Made by a program: the position numbers and the translations under genes. Below are positions 36,515 to 46,287 of a stretch of 64,000 bases of DNA, piece after piece. This DNA comes from Marinifilum sp. D714 (GTDB lineage Bacteria; Bacteroidota; Bacteroidia; Bacteroidales; Marinifilaceae), in contig NZ_JALPNU010000012.1 in the NCBI RefSeq assembly GCF_030851345.1, positions 1 through 64,000 of the forward strand, written 5' to 3'. Below the pieces are notes generated by a model. It had not been told where the DNA came from and did no database searches. It worked only from the letters and a program-made list of their open reading frames with translations. How positions within the stretch are numbered: the stretch's first letter is position 1; each line of letters begins with the position of its first letter.

Positions 36515-37591
36515 CTAAGCATTTTGCTCCGATAAATCAATTTGTAAGTTCACTTTAAACAAGTCTTCTTGTTTCGAAATATTCAAATCATGTTTATCCG
36601 GATACAATAATTCTAATCTACGAGTAACATTCTTTATTCCAATCCCTTTTGCTTTTCGCTCCTCATCTTGCCATTTGTTATCAAATCGATTTTCAATTGA
36701 CAATTCCATTTTATCCTTCTCTTCAAAGTTAAATAGAATATTTACAAATCCATTATTATTCTTGCCATATGATCCATGCTTGAATGCATTTTCAATTAAT
36801 GGTTCGAACAACAAAGGCGCAATTTTATTTTGAGAAGCACTTCCCTTTACATTTATCTTTACAGGAATGGTATCGTCTAACCTAATTTTTTGCAGATCCA
36901 GGTAGTTTTTAATAAAATCCAACTCTTTATCTACAAATACATACCTATCATTACATTCGTATAAAATATACCTCATCATATCAGACAATTTTAGTACCAA
37001 ATTTGGTGCTTTATCTGATTTATCTAAAGTAAGTGAATATAGGTTATTAAGGGTATTAAACAAAAAATGTGGATTTATTTGAGCCTTAAGAGCTTTCAAT
37101 TCCGCCTCCAATTTCTCTCTTTCAATATCCTGAAAATTAGCAGTAACTTTTTGCAGAACAATTAACTCACGTGTCATTGATAAAACTGAAGTAATCCCAA
37201 CATAAATTAATGTGAAAATTGCAAAGTTTACCCAAACCACAAAGGTCAACTCCTCGAAATACTGTTCTCCTTGAACAAAGCTATTTAAAGGATATACCAG
37301 CAAAAAATCGATTACAAAAGCTGCAACAGATATCACTGCAAATACTGATACAACGTAGAGAAAAAAGCGCTGCCTTTTGAATAAAAATGGAATTAAAATC
37401 AAAAGATTAACATATACAGCTGCCGCAAAACAAAGATTAAAAACCAAAGTCATCAACACTGGCTCAATCTTTAGTATGTTTTTAAAATTACTGGCAACAA
37501 ACATGGTTAGCAACCAAAACACAGCCGCAACCACCCAAAAAAGTATATGATAAATTATCCGACTACGGGATATGGTTCTTATGTTGTTCAT
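36515..37591 (-). CDS. LytS-type (HPK8) sensor histidine kinase
   Basis: 358 residues. Four membrane helices occupy residues of about 12-33, 43-70, 76-100 and 118-140, with no periplasmic sensor domain. The His_kinase (PF06580-type) domain follows, with phospho-acceptor His175 in QINPHFLFNTLNNLYSL, then an HATPase with PLIENAFKHG and KGIGIKNVTRRLELLYP. It forms a two-gene unit with the LytTR regulator. The short 4-helix sensor may read membrane state or a small ligand. Confidence 0.94.
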   Translation of the reverse strand: MNNIRTISRSRIIYHILFWVVAAVFWLLTMFVASNFKNILKIEPVLMTLVFNLCFAAAVYVNLLILIPFLFKRQRFFLYVVSVFAVISVAAFVIDFLLVYPLNSFVQGEQYFEELTFVVWVNFAIFTLIYVGITSVLSMTRELIVLQKVTANFQDIEREKLEAELKALKAQINPHFLFNTLNNLYSLTLDKSDKAPNLVLKLSDMMRYILYECNDRYVFVDKELDFIKNYLDLQKIRLDDTIPVKINVKGSASQNKIAPLLFEPLIENAFKHGSYGKNNNGFVNILFNFEEKDKMELSIENRFDNKWQDEERKAKGIGIKNVTRRLELLYPDKHDLNISKQEDLFKVNLQIDLSEQNA

Positions 37592-37783
37592 TTATTGTAT
37601 TCATATCGATTTTCAAAATTTAAATTAGAAAAGTTCGTCACCACATTAAAATATATTCGTTATCGACTGCAAAATCCATGACAAAAAGCCTTAATTTTCC
37701 GATATCTTTAGATTAATTAATCCTATCAATTTTGAATAGGATCGAATCGGTTGTATTTTTATAAAAAAGAAAGACTTACAAAT

Positions 37784-38419
37784 ATGTTTACAAAAGATAT
37801 CTTGTTTTGGAATGTCGATACTCAAATCGACTTTATGAGTAAGAATGGAAAACTTTATGCTCAAAATGCAGAAGAAATTCAACCTACTCTTGCGGCAATT
37901 ACAAAATTGGCTGAATTCAATAACATTCAGGTAATTAACACCGCAGATTATCATTATAGCAATTCTGCCGAACTATCTTCAAATCCTGATTTTGCAAATA
38001 CTTTTCCTGAACATTGCATGGCAAACTCATTAGGTGCCGAGTACATTTCCGAAACCAAGCCCGATAAAAACAGTCCAAAAATTCTTTGGAACAAAATATA
38101 CAACGAAAAAGAATTGAGAGAAGCTACTCTTGAAAGAAACATCATTATCCGAAAAGATGCATTTGATGTATTTGAAGGCAACCCAAATACTGAAAATCTA
38201 CTAAAAGTGATTAATCCAAAAACTGTTTTTGTATATGGCGTTACCACAAATGTGTGCGTTGATTGCGCAGCTGTTGGACTTGCAGAAAGAGGACTTAAAG
38301 TTTATGTAATTGAGGATGCCATCAAAGAACTTCCGAACATCCCACTTCCTTTTGAAAAATGGGATGAACTTGGCATTACCCGCATTTCGTATGATAAGGT
38401 TGTTGAATATCTTGCTTAA
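37784..38419 (+). CDS. Isochorismatase-family cysteine hydrolase (nicotinamidase-like)
   Basis: 211 residues from the ATG at 37784; an upstream in-frame ATG at 37751 adds 11 residues of no family character. Catalytic features: Asp in NVDTQIDFM, a basic residue in the WNKIYNEKEL region and nucleophile Cys in VTTNVCVDCAA. The ADYHYSNS segment and FPEHCM resemble the metal-site region of nicotinamidases (DxH and FPxHC). A nicotinamidase, deaminating nicotinamide to nicotinate in NAD recycling, is the best guess. Its stop overlaps the convergent miaA stop in the shared tetranucleotide TTAA. Confidence 0.8.
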   Translation: MFTKDILFWNVDTQIDFMSKNGKLYAQNAEEIQPTLAAITKLAEFNNIQVINTADYHYSNSAELSSNPDFANTFPEHCMANSLGAEYISETKPDKNSPKILWNKIYNEKELREATLERNIIIRKDAFDVFEGNPNTENLLKVINPKTVFVYGVTTNVCVDCAAVGLAERGLKVYVIEDAIKELPNIPLPFEKWDELGITRISYDKVVEYLA

Positions 38420-39336
38420 GCATTAAACAATTCTTTTACCTTGGCAATTTTTTCATCAAGTGGCATGTAACCATCTAACCAATGAATGTTGCTGCCACTT
38501 CGTTCCATTTTTCGGAACCAAGTCATCTGGCGCTTGGCAAATTGGTGAATTGCTATTTCTAATCCCGAGAACATTTCATCGTATGTAATTTGCCCTGTTA
38601 CATACTCGGTAAGAAACCTATACTCCAAGCCATAATAAATTAAATCTTCTGCAGACACACCAGATTTTAACAAACCTTCAACCTCTTCCACCATTCCTGA
38701 TTTTAGACGCTCTTTTAATCTTAGGCTAATTCTATCGCGTCTGCTTTCTCTGTCGAATTTTATTCCAATCAACAATGGATTCATTTCTGGATATTCCATG
38801 TCAATTTGAGGGTTTGCAGCATAGTATCTTTCAATTTCAATGGCTCTGATTGCTCTTTTCTTTGTTTCTAAATCGCTGGTATTGTGCAAGTCTTTATATG
38901 AACGAAGTATTACCTCAAGCTCTTCAAGCGATTTACTTTCCAACTCATCTCTAAAATATTGATCTTTAGGAACTGCTATTAATTTATAACCTTTCAGAAC
39001 TGCTTCAAGGTACATTCCTGTACCACCACATACAACCGGCAGTCTTTTCCTGGACGAAATATCCTCAAATGCTTTAACGAAATCTTGTTGAAATTCAAAC
39101 ACATTGTATTTGTATCCTGCATCGGCGATATCAATTAAATGATATGGTATTTCAACTCCATCCACAACATACTCCTCAATATCCTTTCCTGTACCCAAAT
39201 CCATACCACGATAAATCTGACGAGAATCAGCACTAATAATTTCACCATTGAAATCTTTAGCCAAATTAACCGCCAAACTTGTCTTGCCCGTTGCAGTCGC
39301 ACCTAATACTACCAATAAATTGTAACGCATCTTCAT
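38416..39336 (-). CDS. miaA: tRNA dimethylallyltransferase MiaA
   Basis: 306 residues. P-loop GATATGKTS (residues 12-20), then DSRQIYRGMDLGTGKD and PYHLIDI motifs, PVVCGGTGMYLEA and the C-terminal tRNA-binding part (YYGLEYRFL, then FAKRQMTWFRK). It adds a dimethylallyl group to A37 of tRNAs reading codons that begin with U. It is normal length and appears monocistronic. The 4-bp overlap with the convergent hydrolase leaves no room for a terminator. Confidence 0.96.
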   Translation of the reverse strand: MKMRYNLLVVLGATATGKTSLAVNLAKDFNGEIISADSRQIYRGMDLGTGKDIEEYVVDGVEIPYHLIDIADAGYKYNVFEFQQDFVKAFEDISSRKRLPVVCGGTGMYLEAVLKGYKLIAVPKDQYFRDELESKSLEELEVILRSYKDLHNTSDLETKKRAIRAIEIERYYAANPQIDMEYPEMNPLLIGIKFDRESRRDRISLRLKERLKSGMVEEVEGLLKSGVSAEDLIYYGLEYRFLTEYVTGQITYDEMFSGLEIAIHQFAKRQMTWFRKMERSGSNIHWLDGYMPLDEKIAKVKELFNA

Positions 39337-39541
39337 TAAATTTTAATCGAAATAACAATCCGATTTTTCATGTGTTTAAATTTTCTTTTAGTTATCACAC
39401 AAAACTCACCATAAATTAAATAATTATTCAATAATGGACGTTTCATTCTCAGGATAATGCCTATCTTAAATAGGTCGAAAATTTAGAATTCGGCAACAAA
39501 ATTACTTTAAGTTTTTTGATTTCACTAACCAGACAATCAAT

Positions 39542-40117
39542 ATGACAATTCTTGCAACCTACAAACACACTTTTCGATTGCTAATTTCTCCCGAAAAGGA
39601 ATGGATTTCAATTCTAGATCATGTAAATATCAAAAGCTCCAAACTCCTGTTTATATTGATTGTTCCTTTAGCCTTAATCATGTCTGCATGTAACTTTATA
39701 GGCTTTGTTCTTTTTGATAATAATTCAACCAATCATATTGATATGTTTTTGTTTTCTTCCATAACTACATTTGTTCTATCAATTGCATCCATCTACATCT
39801 CTTCCATAGTAGTTAGACCATTTGCTGTTCTTCCTACAAAAAAGGAAAGATTCGAAAGAGCATTTATTTTGGTTGCATTTTCCTATACTCCAGGCTTCAT
39901 TTTTAATTCTATTGCATTCCTGTTCCCTATCATTAACTACCTAACGATTTTCGGATTATATAGCTTCTATATATTATACAAAGGAATTACCCCAATTTTA
40001 AATGTTCCCGACAGAAGAAGATCTGGTTATTTTACATTTATTCTAATCGGTCTACTTTCCATTTATGCAGTGTTGGGTGCGCTATTTATAGGTACAGCTA
40101 ACCTTTTAGGTTTTTAA
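39542..40117 (+). CDS. Yip1-like membrane protein 1
   Basis: 191 residues with five hydrophobic helices and an N-terminal LLISPEKEWISI motif. Several Bacteroidota Yip1-domain proteins share this start and layout. It is paralogous to the next gene (shared (S/T)P(E/K)KEW box, five helices, RR(S/P)G(Y/F) before the last helix). Bacterial Yip1 proteins have no assigned function. The 205-bp spacer from miaA contains no other feature. Confidence 0.7.
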   Translation: MTILATYKHTFRLLISPEKEWISILDHVNIKSSKLLFILIVPLALIMSACNFIGFVLFDNNSTNHIDMFLFSSITTFVLSIASIYISSIVVRPFAVLPTKKERFERAFILVAFSYTPGFIFNSIAFLFPIINYLTIFGLYSFYILYKGITPILNVPDRRRSGYFTFILIGLLSIYAVLGALFIGTANLLGF

Positions 40118-40176
40118 ATTGTAGTATAAATCAATTCTAAAAAATCATAACTTCTTCACTTTTTTAAAAACTTGTT

Positions 40177-40184
40177 TAATTTTG
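40177..40184 (+). promoter_or_regulatory. Promoter -7 box for Yip1-like gene 2
   Basis: TAATTTTG, fits TAnnTTTG, 27 nt before the preferred ATG at 40211; supports that start over the upstream ATG at 40172, which would lie before the transcript. Confidence 0.45.
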
Positions 40185-40210
40185 ACAGTATCAAACAAGA
40201 AGATTCAAAA

Positions 40211-40801
40211 ATGGAATACAATTCAAAAGGTGTTTTAAATTCGCTCTTTCGAACACGTAATCTGCTACTTACCCCCAAAAAAGAATGGGAAAGAATTGCT
40301 CCGGAAAACTCAACAACTAAAGAGTTATTTCGAAACTTCTCCTTTCCTGTAATTACTTTATGCGCAATTATTGCCGCAGGAGGCACCTACATTCATACGA
40401 AGGATATTTTAATTGCTGGATCAAAATTATTTGTTGATTTTTTAGCACTTAATTTAGGATTATACTGCGCAGCTAAACTGATTATTTTACTTGCACCAAA
40501 TTTCCAGCTTCAAATCAATGAAAGTGCGATTTTTAAACTCGTAATTTACAGTGCTTCGATATTCTGCATTTTTCACGGATTAGCTCAACTATTTACCCCA
40601 TTTTCATTCTTAAACCAGATATGTCTATTGTTGGAACTATACTTCATTAGAATATTGTGGCTGGGAACAACTTCAATTTTACCAATCGCCAATAATAAGC
40701 GTCCTGGATTTACTGTTATGGCAAGTCTATTGATTCTTGTTCTTCCTTTGATATTTGAAAGAATGTTTTCAATTCTATTCAGGCTTCCATTAACAATTTA
40801 A
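40211..40801 (+). CDS. Yip1-like membrane protein 2
   Basis: 196 residues from the ATG at 40211. A longer frame from 40172 contains the promoter box and is less likely. The same LLTPKKEWERI box as its neighbour precedes five hydrophobic helices. It presumably arose by tandem duplication, but the helices are now weakly similar. Each paralog seems to have its own promoter. smpB follows after 33 bp. Confidence 0.7.
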   Translation: MEYNSKGVLNSLFRTRNLLLTPKKEWERIAPENSTTKELFRNFSFPVITLCAIIAAGGTYIHTKDILIAGSKLFVDFLALNLGLYCAAKLIILLAPNFQLQINESAIFKLVIYSASIFCIFHGLAQLFTPFSFLNQICLLLELYFIRILWLGTTSILPIANNKRPGFTVMASLLILVLPLIFERMFSILFRLPLTI

Positions 40802-40805
40802 ATAC

Positions 40806-40813
40806 TAAATTTG
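40806..40813 (+). promoter_or_regulatory. Promoter -7 box for smpB
   Basis: TAAATTTG, 21 nt before the smpB ATG at 40835. Confidence 0.5.
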
Positions 40814-40834
40814 CAAGGAATTTAAGATATAACG

Positions 40835-41281
40835 ATGCAGAATATTAACATCAGAAATAAAAGAGCCAGCTTCGAATACGAATTCATTGAGAAATTTGTA
40901 GCCGGAATTCAACTTTTTGGAACCGAAATCAAATCAATTCGCGCTGGAAAAGCCAGCTTGGTTGATTCTTATTGCTATTTCACACGCAACGAATTGTATG
41001 TAGTAGGAATGCACATTTCGGAATACAAGTTTGGCTCCTACTACAATCACGAAGAAAAAAGAGAAAGAAAACTACTTCTTAACCGAAAAGAATTAAATAA
41101 GCTAGATAGAAAAACAAAAGAGTCGGGCCTTACCATAGTTCCAGTTCGCCTTTTCATTAACGAAAGAGGTTTTGCAAAGATGGAAATTGCACTATGCAGG
41201 GGTAAGAAACACTACGACAAACGCGAAAGCTTAAAGCAAAAAGATCACAAAAGAGAGATAGACCGCATGATGAAGAGATAG
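40835..41281 (+). CDS. smpB: SsrA-binding protein SmpB
   Basis: 148 residues. The OB-fold core shows [39 protein letters not shown] in pieces typical of Smp[37 protein letters not shown] and the basic tail [15 protein letters not shown]. It binds tmRNA and brings it to stalled ribosomes for trans-translation. The tmRNA gene itself is not in this window. Confidence 0.97.
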   Translation: MQNINIRNKRASFEYEFIEKFVAGIQLFGTEIKSIRAGKASLVDSYCYFTRNELYVVGMHISEYKFGSYYNHEEKRERKLLLNRKELNKLDRKTKESGLTIVPVRLFINERGFAKMEIALCRGKKHYDKRESLKQKDHKREIDRMMKR

Positions 41282-41576
41282 TTAGCTATTTTTTCGATTT
41301 TTTCTCAAAAATTTCTCTCTCATAACTCGCAAATCACAGATATTTTCTTCTATATTTGCAGCCCGTTTCTCAAGATTCGGGCTTTCCTATTCATATTAGT
41401 TTATCAACACGAAACTAACAAGTTATCAACATTGTTGACAATTTGTTAATAAACTCTGTACTCCTTAATTTTATTGACTTACAGTTGTTAAAAACTAAAA
41501 AATCCTATTTTTGCCGAATAGGATATTAACAGCAAAAATAGAACTGATATAAACAGGTAAAAAAGTTATTAACAAT
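41282..41576. other. Gene-free strip with plus-strand promoters and TTATnAACA boxes
   Basis: 295 bp between convergent smpB and the uridine-kinase gene. Plus-strand -7-like boxes occur at 41351-41358 (TATATTTG, followed at once by a 6-bp hairpin AGCCCG/CGGGCT) and 41506-41513 (TATTTTTG). TTATCAACA or TTATTAACA nonamers, one mismatch from a DnaA box, lie at 41401-41409, 41423-41431, 41444-41452 (reverse) and 41566-41574. No plus-strand CDS follows, so a small RNA or protein-binding region is possible. Confidence 0.4.
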
Positions 41577-43244
41577 CTAATAGTCGAAAGTACTTCCTCC
41601 TAAAAACTCTCTCATTAAAGATGTTGGTGGAATCTCCTCCTCTGAAATTGGTAAAAAGTAACTAAAGAACTTCAGAAGTCGGTTTGCTTCTGAATATTCA
41701 GGTTGATTTGGTTGCACTTCTTTTAAAATTGGCTCAGCAAATCTTTTTAAAACTCCCAATTCATAAGGCAATGCCGAATTGAACATTACATCTGCCTCTT
41801 CCTGATGAGGAAAAATGTTTCTCAATTCACCTCTTCGAACACTTAGCCACCTGCTAATGGTATCCGATGCGCTATAATTACGATACTTGTAATCGCGCAC
41901 TATTCGCCTTATTAATCGATTATCTGTTGAAGGAATTCTATTATGACCATCAATAGAAATGGAGGTAAGGGCTGAAATGTATATTCTGAACTTTGACTCA
42001 TCAGCAATTAATGGAGTGAGCTCAGGATTCAAGGCATGAATCCCCTCGACCACCAACACTTGCTTATCATTAATTTTTAACTTCTCTCCATCGTAATACC
42101 TTTGTCCTGTCTCAAATGAAAATTTTGGCAATTCAACCTCTTTTCCTTCCATCAAGTCAACCAAGTTTTGATTGAACAACTGAACATCTAAAGCTTCAAG
42201 AACCTCAAAATCATAATCACCATTCTCATCCCTTGGTGTAATTTCTCTGTTCACAAAATAATTATCCATCGAAAGATTCACAGGACTTAAGCCAGCAACT
42301 TTCAATTGTATTGCCAATCGTTTTCCAAATGTAGTTTTCCCCGATGATGATGGCCCGGATATCAAAATCAACTTAATTCTTTTTCTATGCTTTCTAATTT
42401 TATCAGCAATCTGAGAAATCTTCTTTTCATGTAAAGCCTCAGAAATTTTTATCATTTCAGAAATATTATCCTCAGCCACATATTTATTCAAATCACCAAC
42501 ATTCGAAATATTCAACACTTTTCCCCATCGCTTAAACTCACTAAATACTTTCAGCATTTTCTCTTGCTCAATTCTCTCTTCAATAACCGATGGTTCATCT
42601 CTTTTAGGACTCATCAAAAGCATTCCACGATAAAAATGTTGCAAATCAAAAACTTTTAATACCCCTGTAGAAGGCGCAAGAAATCCATAGAAATAGTCAG
42701 CACAATCACACAAATGATACACTGAGGTATACAAATTTCCTCTTGTTCGTAGTAATCCGGTTTTCTCTTTCAGGCCTTGATTTTCAAAAATCTCAATCGC
42801 TTTTTCCGTTTCGATTTCCTCACGTATAAATGGCATATCGGCAGCAATGATCTCTTCCATTCTGCTCTTTATCTTATCTATATCTGTAGGAGTCAATACG
42901 ATATTTTTATCTGTCAACCTACAATACAAACCATTCGACACAGAATGTTCCATCCTAAAACCTGTTCCAGGATACAAATCCCTTACTGCTTTATATAAAA
43001 CAAAACACAAAGATCGAATATACATTCTTCTTCCCGCAGGATGTGTAAGATCAACAAAACGAATATTTTTAGGTTTATATATTTCGTAGGTAAGTTCTTT
43101 CACCTTATTATTTACCATTGCACCCAATACAGGCCCATTCAATTTTATATCAATGTCTGATAAAATGGTTTGTAGATCGGTTCCAACGGCATAAGATCTT
43201 TTTTCATCAAGATCTTCAAAGTAAATATCTATTAATTTCCCCAT
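41577..43244 (-). CDS. Uridine-kinase-like nucleoside kinase with TGS/ThrRS-editing-like N-terminus
   Basis: 555 residues. Residues of about 1-65 are TGS-like (LIDIYFEDLDEKRSYAVGTDLQTIL). About 66-270 resemble the second additional domain of threonyl-tRNA synthetase (FRMEHSVSNGLYCRL). The C-terminal half is a phosphoribulokinase/uridine kinase domain with P-loop SGPSSSGKTTFG (about 294-305), SMDNYFVNRE, a DFEVLEALD block and VVEGIHALNP. The architecture is known from Bacteroidota and Firmicutes, but the preferred nucleoside is not settled. It is transcribed alone. Confidence 0.9.
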   Translation of the reverse strand: MGKLIDIYFEDLDEKRSYAVGTDLQTILSDIDIKLNGPVLGAMVNNKVKELTYEIYKPKNIRFVDLTHPAGRRMYIRSLCFVLYKAVRDLYPGTGFRMEHSVSNGLYCRLTDKNIVLTPTDIDKIKSRMEEIIAADMPFIREEIETEKAIEIFENQGLKEKTGLLRTRGNLYTSVYHLCDCADYFYGFLAPSTGVLKVFDLQHFYRGMLLMSPKRDEPSVIEERIEQEKMLKVFSEFKRWGKVLNISNVGDLNKYVAEDNISEMIKISEALHEKKISQIADKIRKHRKRIKLILISGPSSSGKTTFGKRLAIQLKVAGLSPVNLSMDNYFVNREITPRDENGDYDFEVLEALDVQLFNQNLVDLMEGKEVELPKFSFETGQRYYDGEKLKINDKQVLVVEGIHALNPELTPLIADESKFRIYISALTSISIDGHNRIPSTDNRLIRRIVRDYKYRNYSASDTISRWLSVRRGELRNIFPHQEEADVMFNSALPYELGVLKRFAEPILKEVQPNQPEYSEANRLLKFFSYFLPISEEEIPPTSLMREFLGGSTFDY

Positions 43245-43361
43245 GAGCTGTAGATTTAATGGCCATCCTATACATTAAGGACAGTTGTATAAAGATAATA
43301 ATTATGCTATATCAGTCTTCTTCGGAAATCTTAAATTTTCTTAATCCTGAGAAATTAGGGT

Positions 43362-43387
43362 AAAAAAAAATCCCCTTGCGGGGATTT
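43362..43387 (-). terminator. Terminator after uvrA
   Basis: AAATCCCC, loop TTGC, GGGGATTT (43368-43387), then nine T residues on the minus strand; 8 nt after the uvrA stop. Confidence 0.92.
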
Positions 43388-43395
43388 GATATATT

Positions 43396-46257
43396 TTATT
43401 GTAGTTCTTCTTTTAGAAATCTAGCCGTAAATGATTCCTTACATTCGGCCAATTCTTCCGGCGTTCCTTCGAACAGTATCTCACCCCCATTTCGGCCACT
43501 TTCTTTTCCGATATCAATAACATGATCGGCAACTTTGATTACATCCATATTGTGCTCAATCACAATTACGGTATTGCCTTTATCAACCAATCTATTTAAA
43601 ACGTCCAACAACACCCTGATATCCTCAAAGTGAAGACCTGTTGTTGGCTCATCCAGAATATACATGGTTTTTCCGGTATCTCTTTTGGCCAATTCCGTTG
43701 CCAGTTTTACACGTTGAGATTCACCACCCGACAAAGTTGTTGATGGCTGCCCAAGCGTTACGTATCCTAAGCCGACATCCTGCAAAACTTTCAATTTAAT
43801 TAGAATTGCAGGTATATTTTCAAAGAAATCTACAGCCTGATTAATGGTCATATCAAGCACATCGCCAATTGATTTTCCTTTGTAACGTACCTCAAGAGTT
43901 TCTCGATTGTATCGCTTGCCATTACACTCATCGCAATGCACATACACATCTGGCAAGAAATTCATTTCAATGGAACGAACTCCAGCTCCCTGGCAAGTTT
44001 CACACCTTCCTCCTTTTACATTGAAAGAAAATCTACCCGCTTTGTAACCTCTAATTTGCGATTCAGGCAATTTCTCATACAACTTTCTAATATCACCAAA
44101 AACATTGGTGTAGGTAGCCGGATTCGAACGAGGAGTTTTGCCCAATGGAGCTTGGTTTACTTCCACTACCTTATCGATATTCTTAATTCCATCCAAATCT
44201 TCGTAAGGAAGAGGATCTTTAACTGATCGGTAAAAATGCTGCGACAAAATAGGCTGCAAAGTACCATTAATCAAACTCGACTTTCCACTTCCCGAAACTC
44301 CAGTTACACAAATGAACTTTCCTAGCGGAAAACTTACATCAACATTCTTTAGGTTATTACCGGTACAACCTCTTAAGTCAACACTCTTCCCTTTTCCTTT
44401 TCTTCGCTCTGTTGGCACTTCAATTTTTCTATCGCCATTCAAGTATTGAGCTGTTAAACTATCTCCCTTTTCAATATCATCAGGATTACCCGCAACAACA
44501 ATTTCACCTCCATGCTTTCCTGCAAAAGGTCCCATGTCCACCACATAATCGGCAGATTTTATCATGTCCTTATCGTGCTCAACAACAATTACCGAATTTC
44601 CAGAATCTCTTAATTGCTGTAAGGATTGAATCAATCTTTCATTATCACGTTGATGCAGACCGATACTTGGCTCATCTAAAATGTACAATACATTAACCAA
44701 CTGAGAACCAATTTGCGTTGCCAAACGAATTCGTTGTGATTCGCCACCAGAAAGCGTTACCGAACTTCTATTTAGAGAAAGATATTCCAATCCTACATCT
44801 AAAAGAAATCCCAAACGAGATCTTATTTCTTTTAAAACTTCAATGGCAATCTTTTTTTGTTTATCGCTTAAGTGCTGTTCCAAATCCTGAAACCACTCAC
44901 CCAATAAACCAAGATCCATTTCGGCTAGTTCAGCAATATTTTTATCATGAATTCTAAAGTGCAATGCTTCTTTCTTCAATCGCTTTCCATCACAAGCAGA
45001 ACAAGCATCTGTTTTCACAAACTGTTCAGCCCATTTCTTGGCTTTCTTTGAAGTTCCATTGCTTTCCTGGTTTGTGATATACTTTATCACACCATCAAAA
45101 CTTAAAAAGTAATTTGACGATGTGCCCAATGGAGTATTTTCAAGTTTGAATGTTTCGCTGGAGCCATCCAGAATTATACTTAGAGCTTCCTCAGGAATTT
45201 CTTCAATTGGGGTATTCATATCAAAACCATACTTTCGCCCAATGGCCTCCATCTGCCAAAAAATCAAACTATTCTTGTATTTACCCAAAGGCACAATGCC
45301 ACCTTCACGAATGCTTAAGGTCTGATCTGGAATTATTTTCTCTAAATCAATTGCATTTACACGTCCAAGACCCTTACATTTTGGGCAAGCTCCATGAGGA
45401 GAGTTGAAAGAAAAACTATGTGGTGCTGGAGTATTATATGATATCCCGGTAGATGGACACATCAACAAACGACTGTAATATTTTACCTCATCGGTATCCT
45501 TATCCAGAATCATCGTAATCCCCTTACCATGTTTCATAGCTGTTTGCACAGATTCTTTTAGGCGCTTATCTCCAACTTCTTCAACAACCAGTTTATCAAC
45601 TAGTATTTCTATATCGTGATTTTTATAACGATCGACCTTAAAACCATGCAACAATTCAACAATTTCACCATCCACCCTGGCATACAAGAATCCTTTTCTT
45701 CGAATTTGCTCGAACAGTTCTTTGTAATGGCCTTTACGCCCTTTTACAATGGGTGCAAGAATGTAAATTCTCTTCTCGCTAAATTTTTCGTGAATTAAAT
45801 TGATGATTTGCTCATCGGTATACTTCACCATCTTCTCGCCTGTTTCATACGAATAGGCTACACCAGCTCTTGCATACAACAGGCGAAGAAAATCATACAA
45901 TTCGGTAATGGTTCCTACTGTAGAGCGTGGGTTTTTGTTGGTAGTTTTCTGCTCAATAGAAATTACCGGACTTAAACCTGTAATCTTATCCACATCGGGA
46001 CGTTCCATTCCGCCAAGGAATTGTCTGGCGTAAGCAGAAAATGTTTCGATATACCTACGCTGACCTTCAGCATAAATTGTATCGAATGCCAATGAAGATT
46101 TTCCACTACCACTCAATCCGGTAATCACCGAAAGTTGGTTACGAGGAATACTTACATCAATATTTTTAAGGTTGTGAACTCGTGCCCCAAACACATCAAC
46201 ACTGCCAGTTTCGAGCTGTTCTACACCGTTTACTTCTTTATTCTTTTTGGAACTCAA
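43396..46257 (-). CDS. uvrA: Excinuclease ABC subunit A
   Basis: 953 residues, full length. Two ABC modules: GLSGSGKSSLAFDT and GVSGSGKSSLINGT P-loops, with signature motifs LSGGESQRIRLA and LSGGESQRVKLA. Zinc-binding cysteines appear in CPKCKGLG/CSACDGKRL and in CETCQGAG/CDECNGKRYN. UvrA finds helix-distorting lesions and loads UvrB in nucleotide excision repair. It lies 30 bp after a lytic transglycosylase gene and probably shares its transcript. Confidence 0.98.
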   Translation of the reverse strand: MSSKKNKEVNGVEQLETGSVDVFGARVHNLKNIDVSIPRNQLSVITGLSGSGKSSLAFDTIYAEGQRRYIETFSAYARQFLGGMERPDVDKITGLSPVISIEQKTTNKNPRSTVGTITELYDFLRLLYARAGVAYSYETGEKMVKYTDEQIINLIHEKFSEKRIYILAPIVKGRKGHYKELFEQIRRKGFLYARVDGEIVELLHGFKVDRYKNHDIEILVDKLVVEEVGDKRLKESVQTAMKHGKGITMILDKDTDEVKYYSRLLMCPSTGISYNTPAPHSFSFNSPHGACPKCKGLGRVNAIDLEKIIPDQTLSIREGGIVPLGKYKNSLIFWQMEAIGRKYGFDMNTPIEEIPEEALSIILDGSSETFKLENTPLGTSSNYFLSFDGVIKYITNQESNGTSKKAKKWAEQFVKTDACSACDGKRLKKEALHFRIHDKNIAELAEMDLGLLGEWFQDLEQHLSDKQKKIAIEVLKEIRSRLGFLLDVGLEYLSLNRSSVTLSGGESQRIRLATQIGSQLVNVLYILDEPSIGLHQRDNERLIQSLQQLRDSGNSVIVVEHDKDMIKSADYVVDMGPFAGKHGGEIVVAGNPDDIEKGDSLTAQYLNGDRKIEVPTERRKGKGKSVDLRGCTGNNLKNVDVSFPLGKFICVTGVSGSGKSSLINGTLQPILSQHFYRSVKDPLPYEDLDGIKNIDKVVEVNQAPLGKTPRSNPATYTNVFGDIRKLYEKLPESQIRGYKAGRFSFNVKGGRCETCQGAGVRSIEMNFLPDVYVHCDECNGKRYNRETLEVRYKGKSIGDVLDMTINQAVDFFENIPAILIKLKVLQDVGLGYVTLGQPSTTLSGGESQRVKLATELAKRDTGKTMYILDEPTTGLHFEDIRVLLDVLNRLVDKGNTVIVIEHNMDVIKVADHVIDIGKESGRNGGEILFEGTPEELAECKESFTARFLKEELQ

Positions 46258-46287
46258 ATCTAAATCTCCTTTTGCAAATCCAACAAT

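Noticed and set aside
41401-41574. Chromosomal replication origin from the DnaA-box-like cluster
   Set aside because: The nonamers carry a mismatch to the standard box, flanking genes converge rather than diverge, no dnaA or dnaN is near, and the gene strand bias does not switch in the expected direction.
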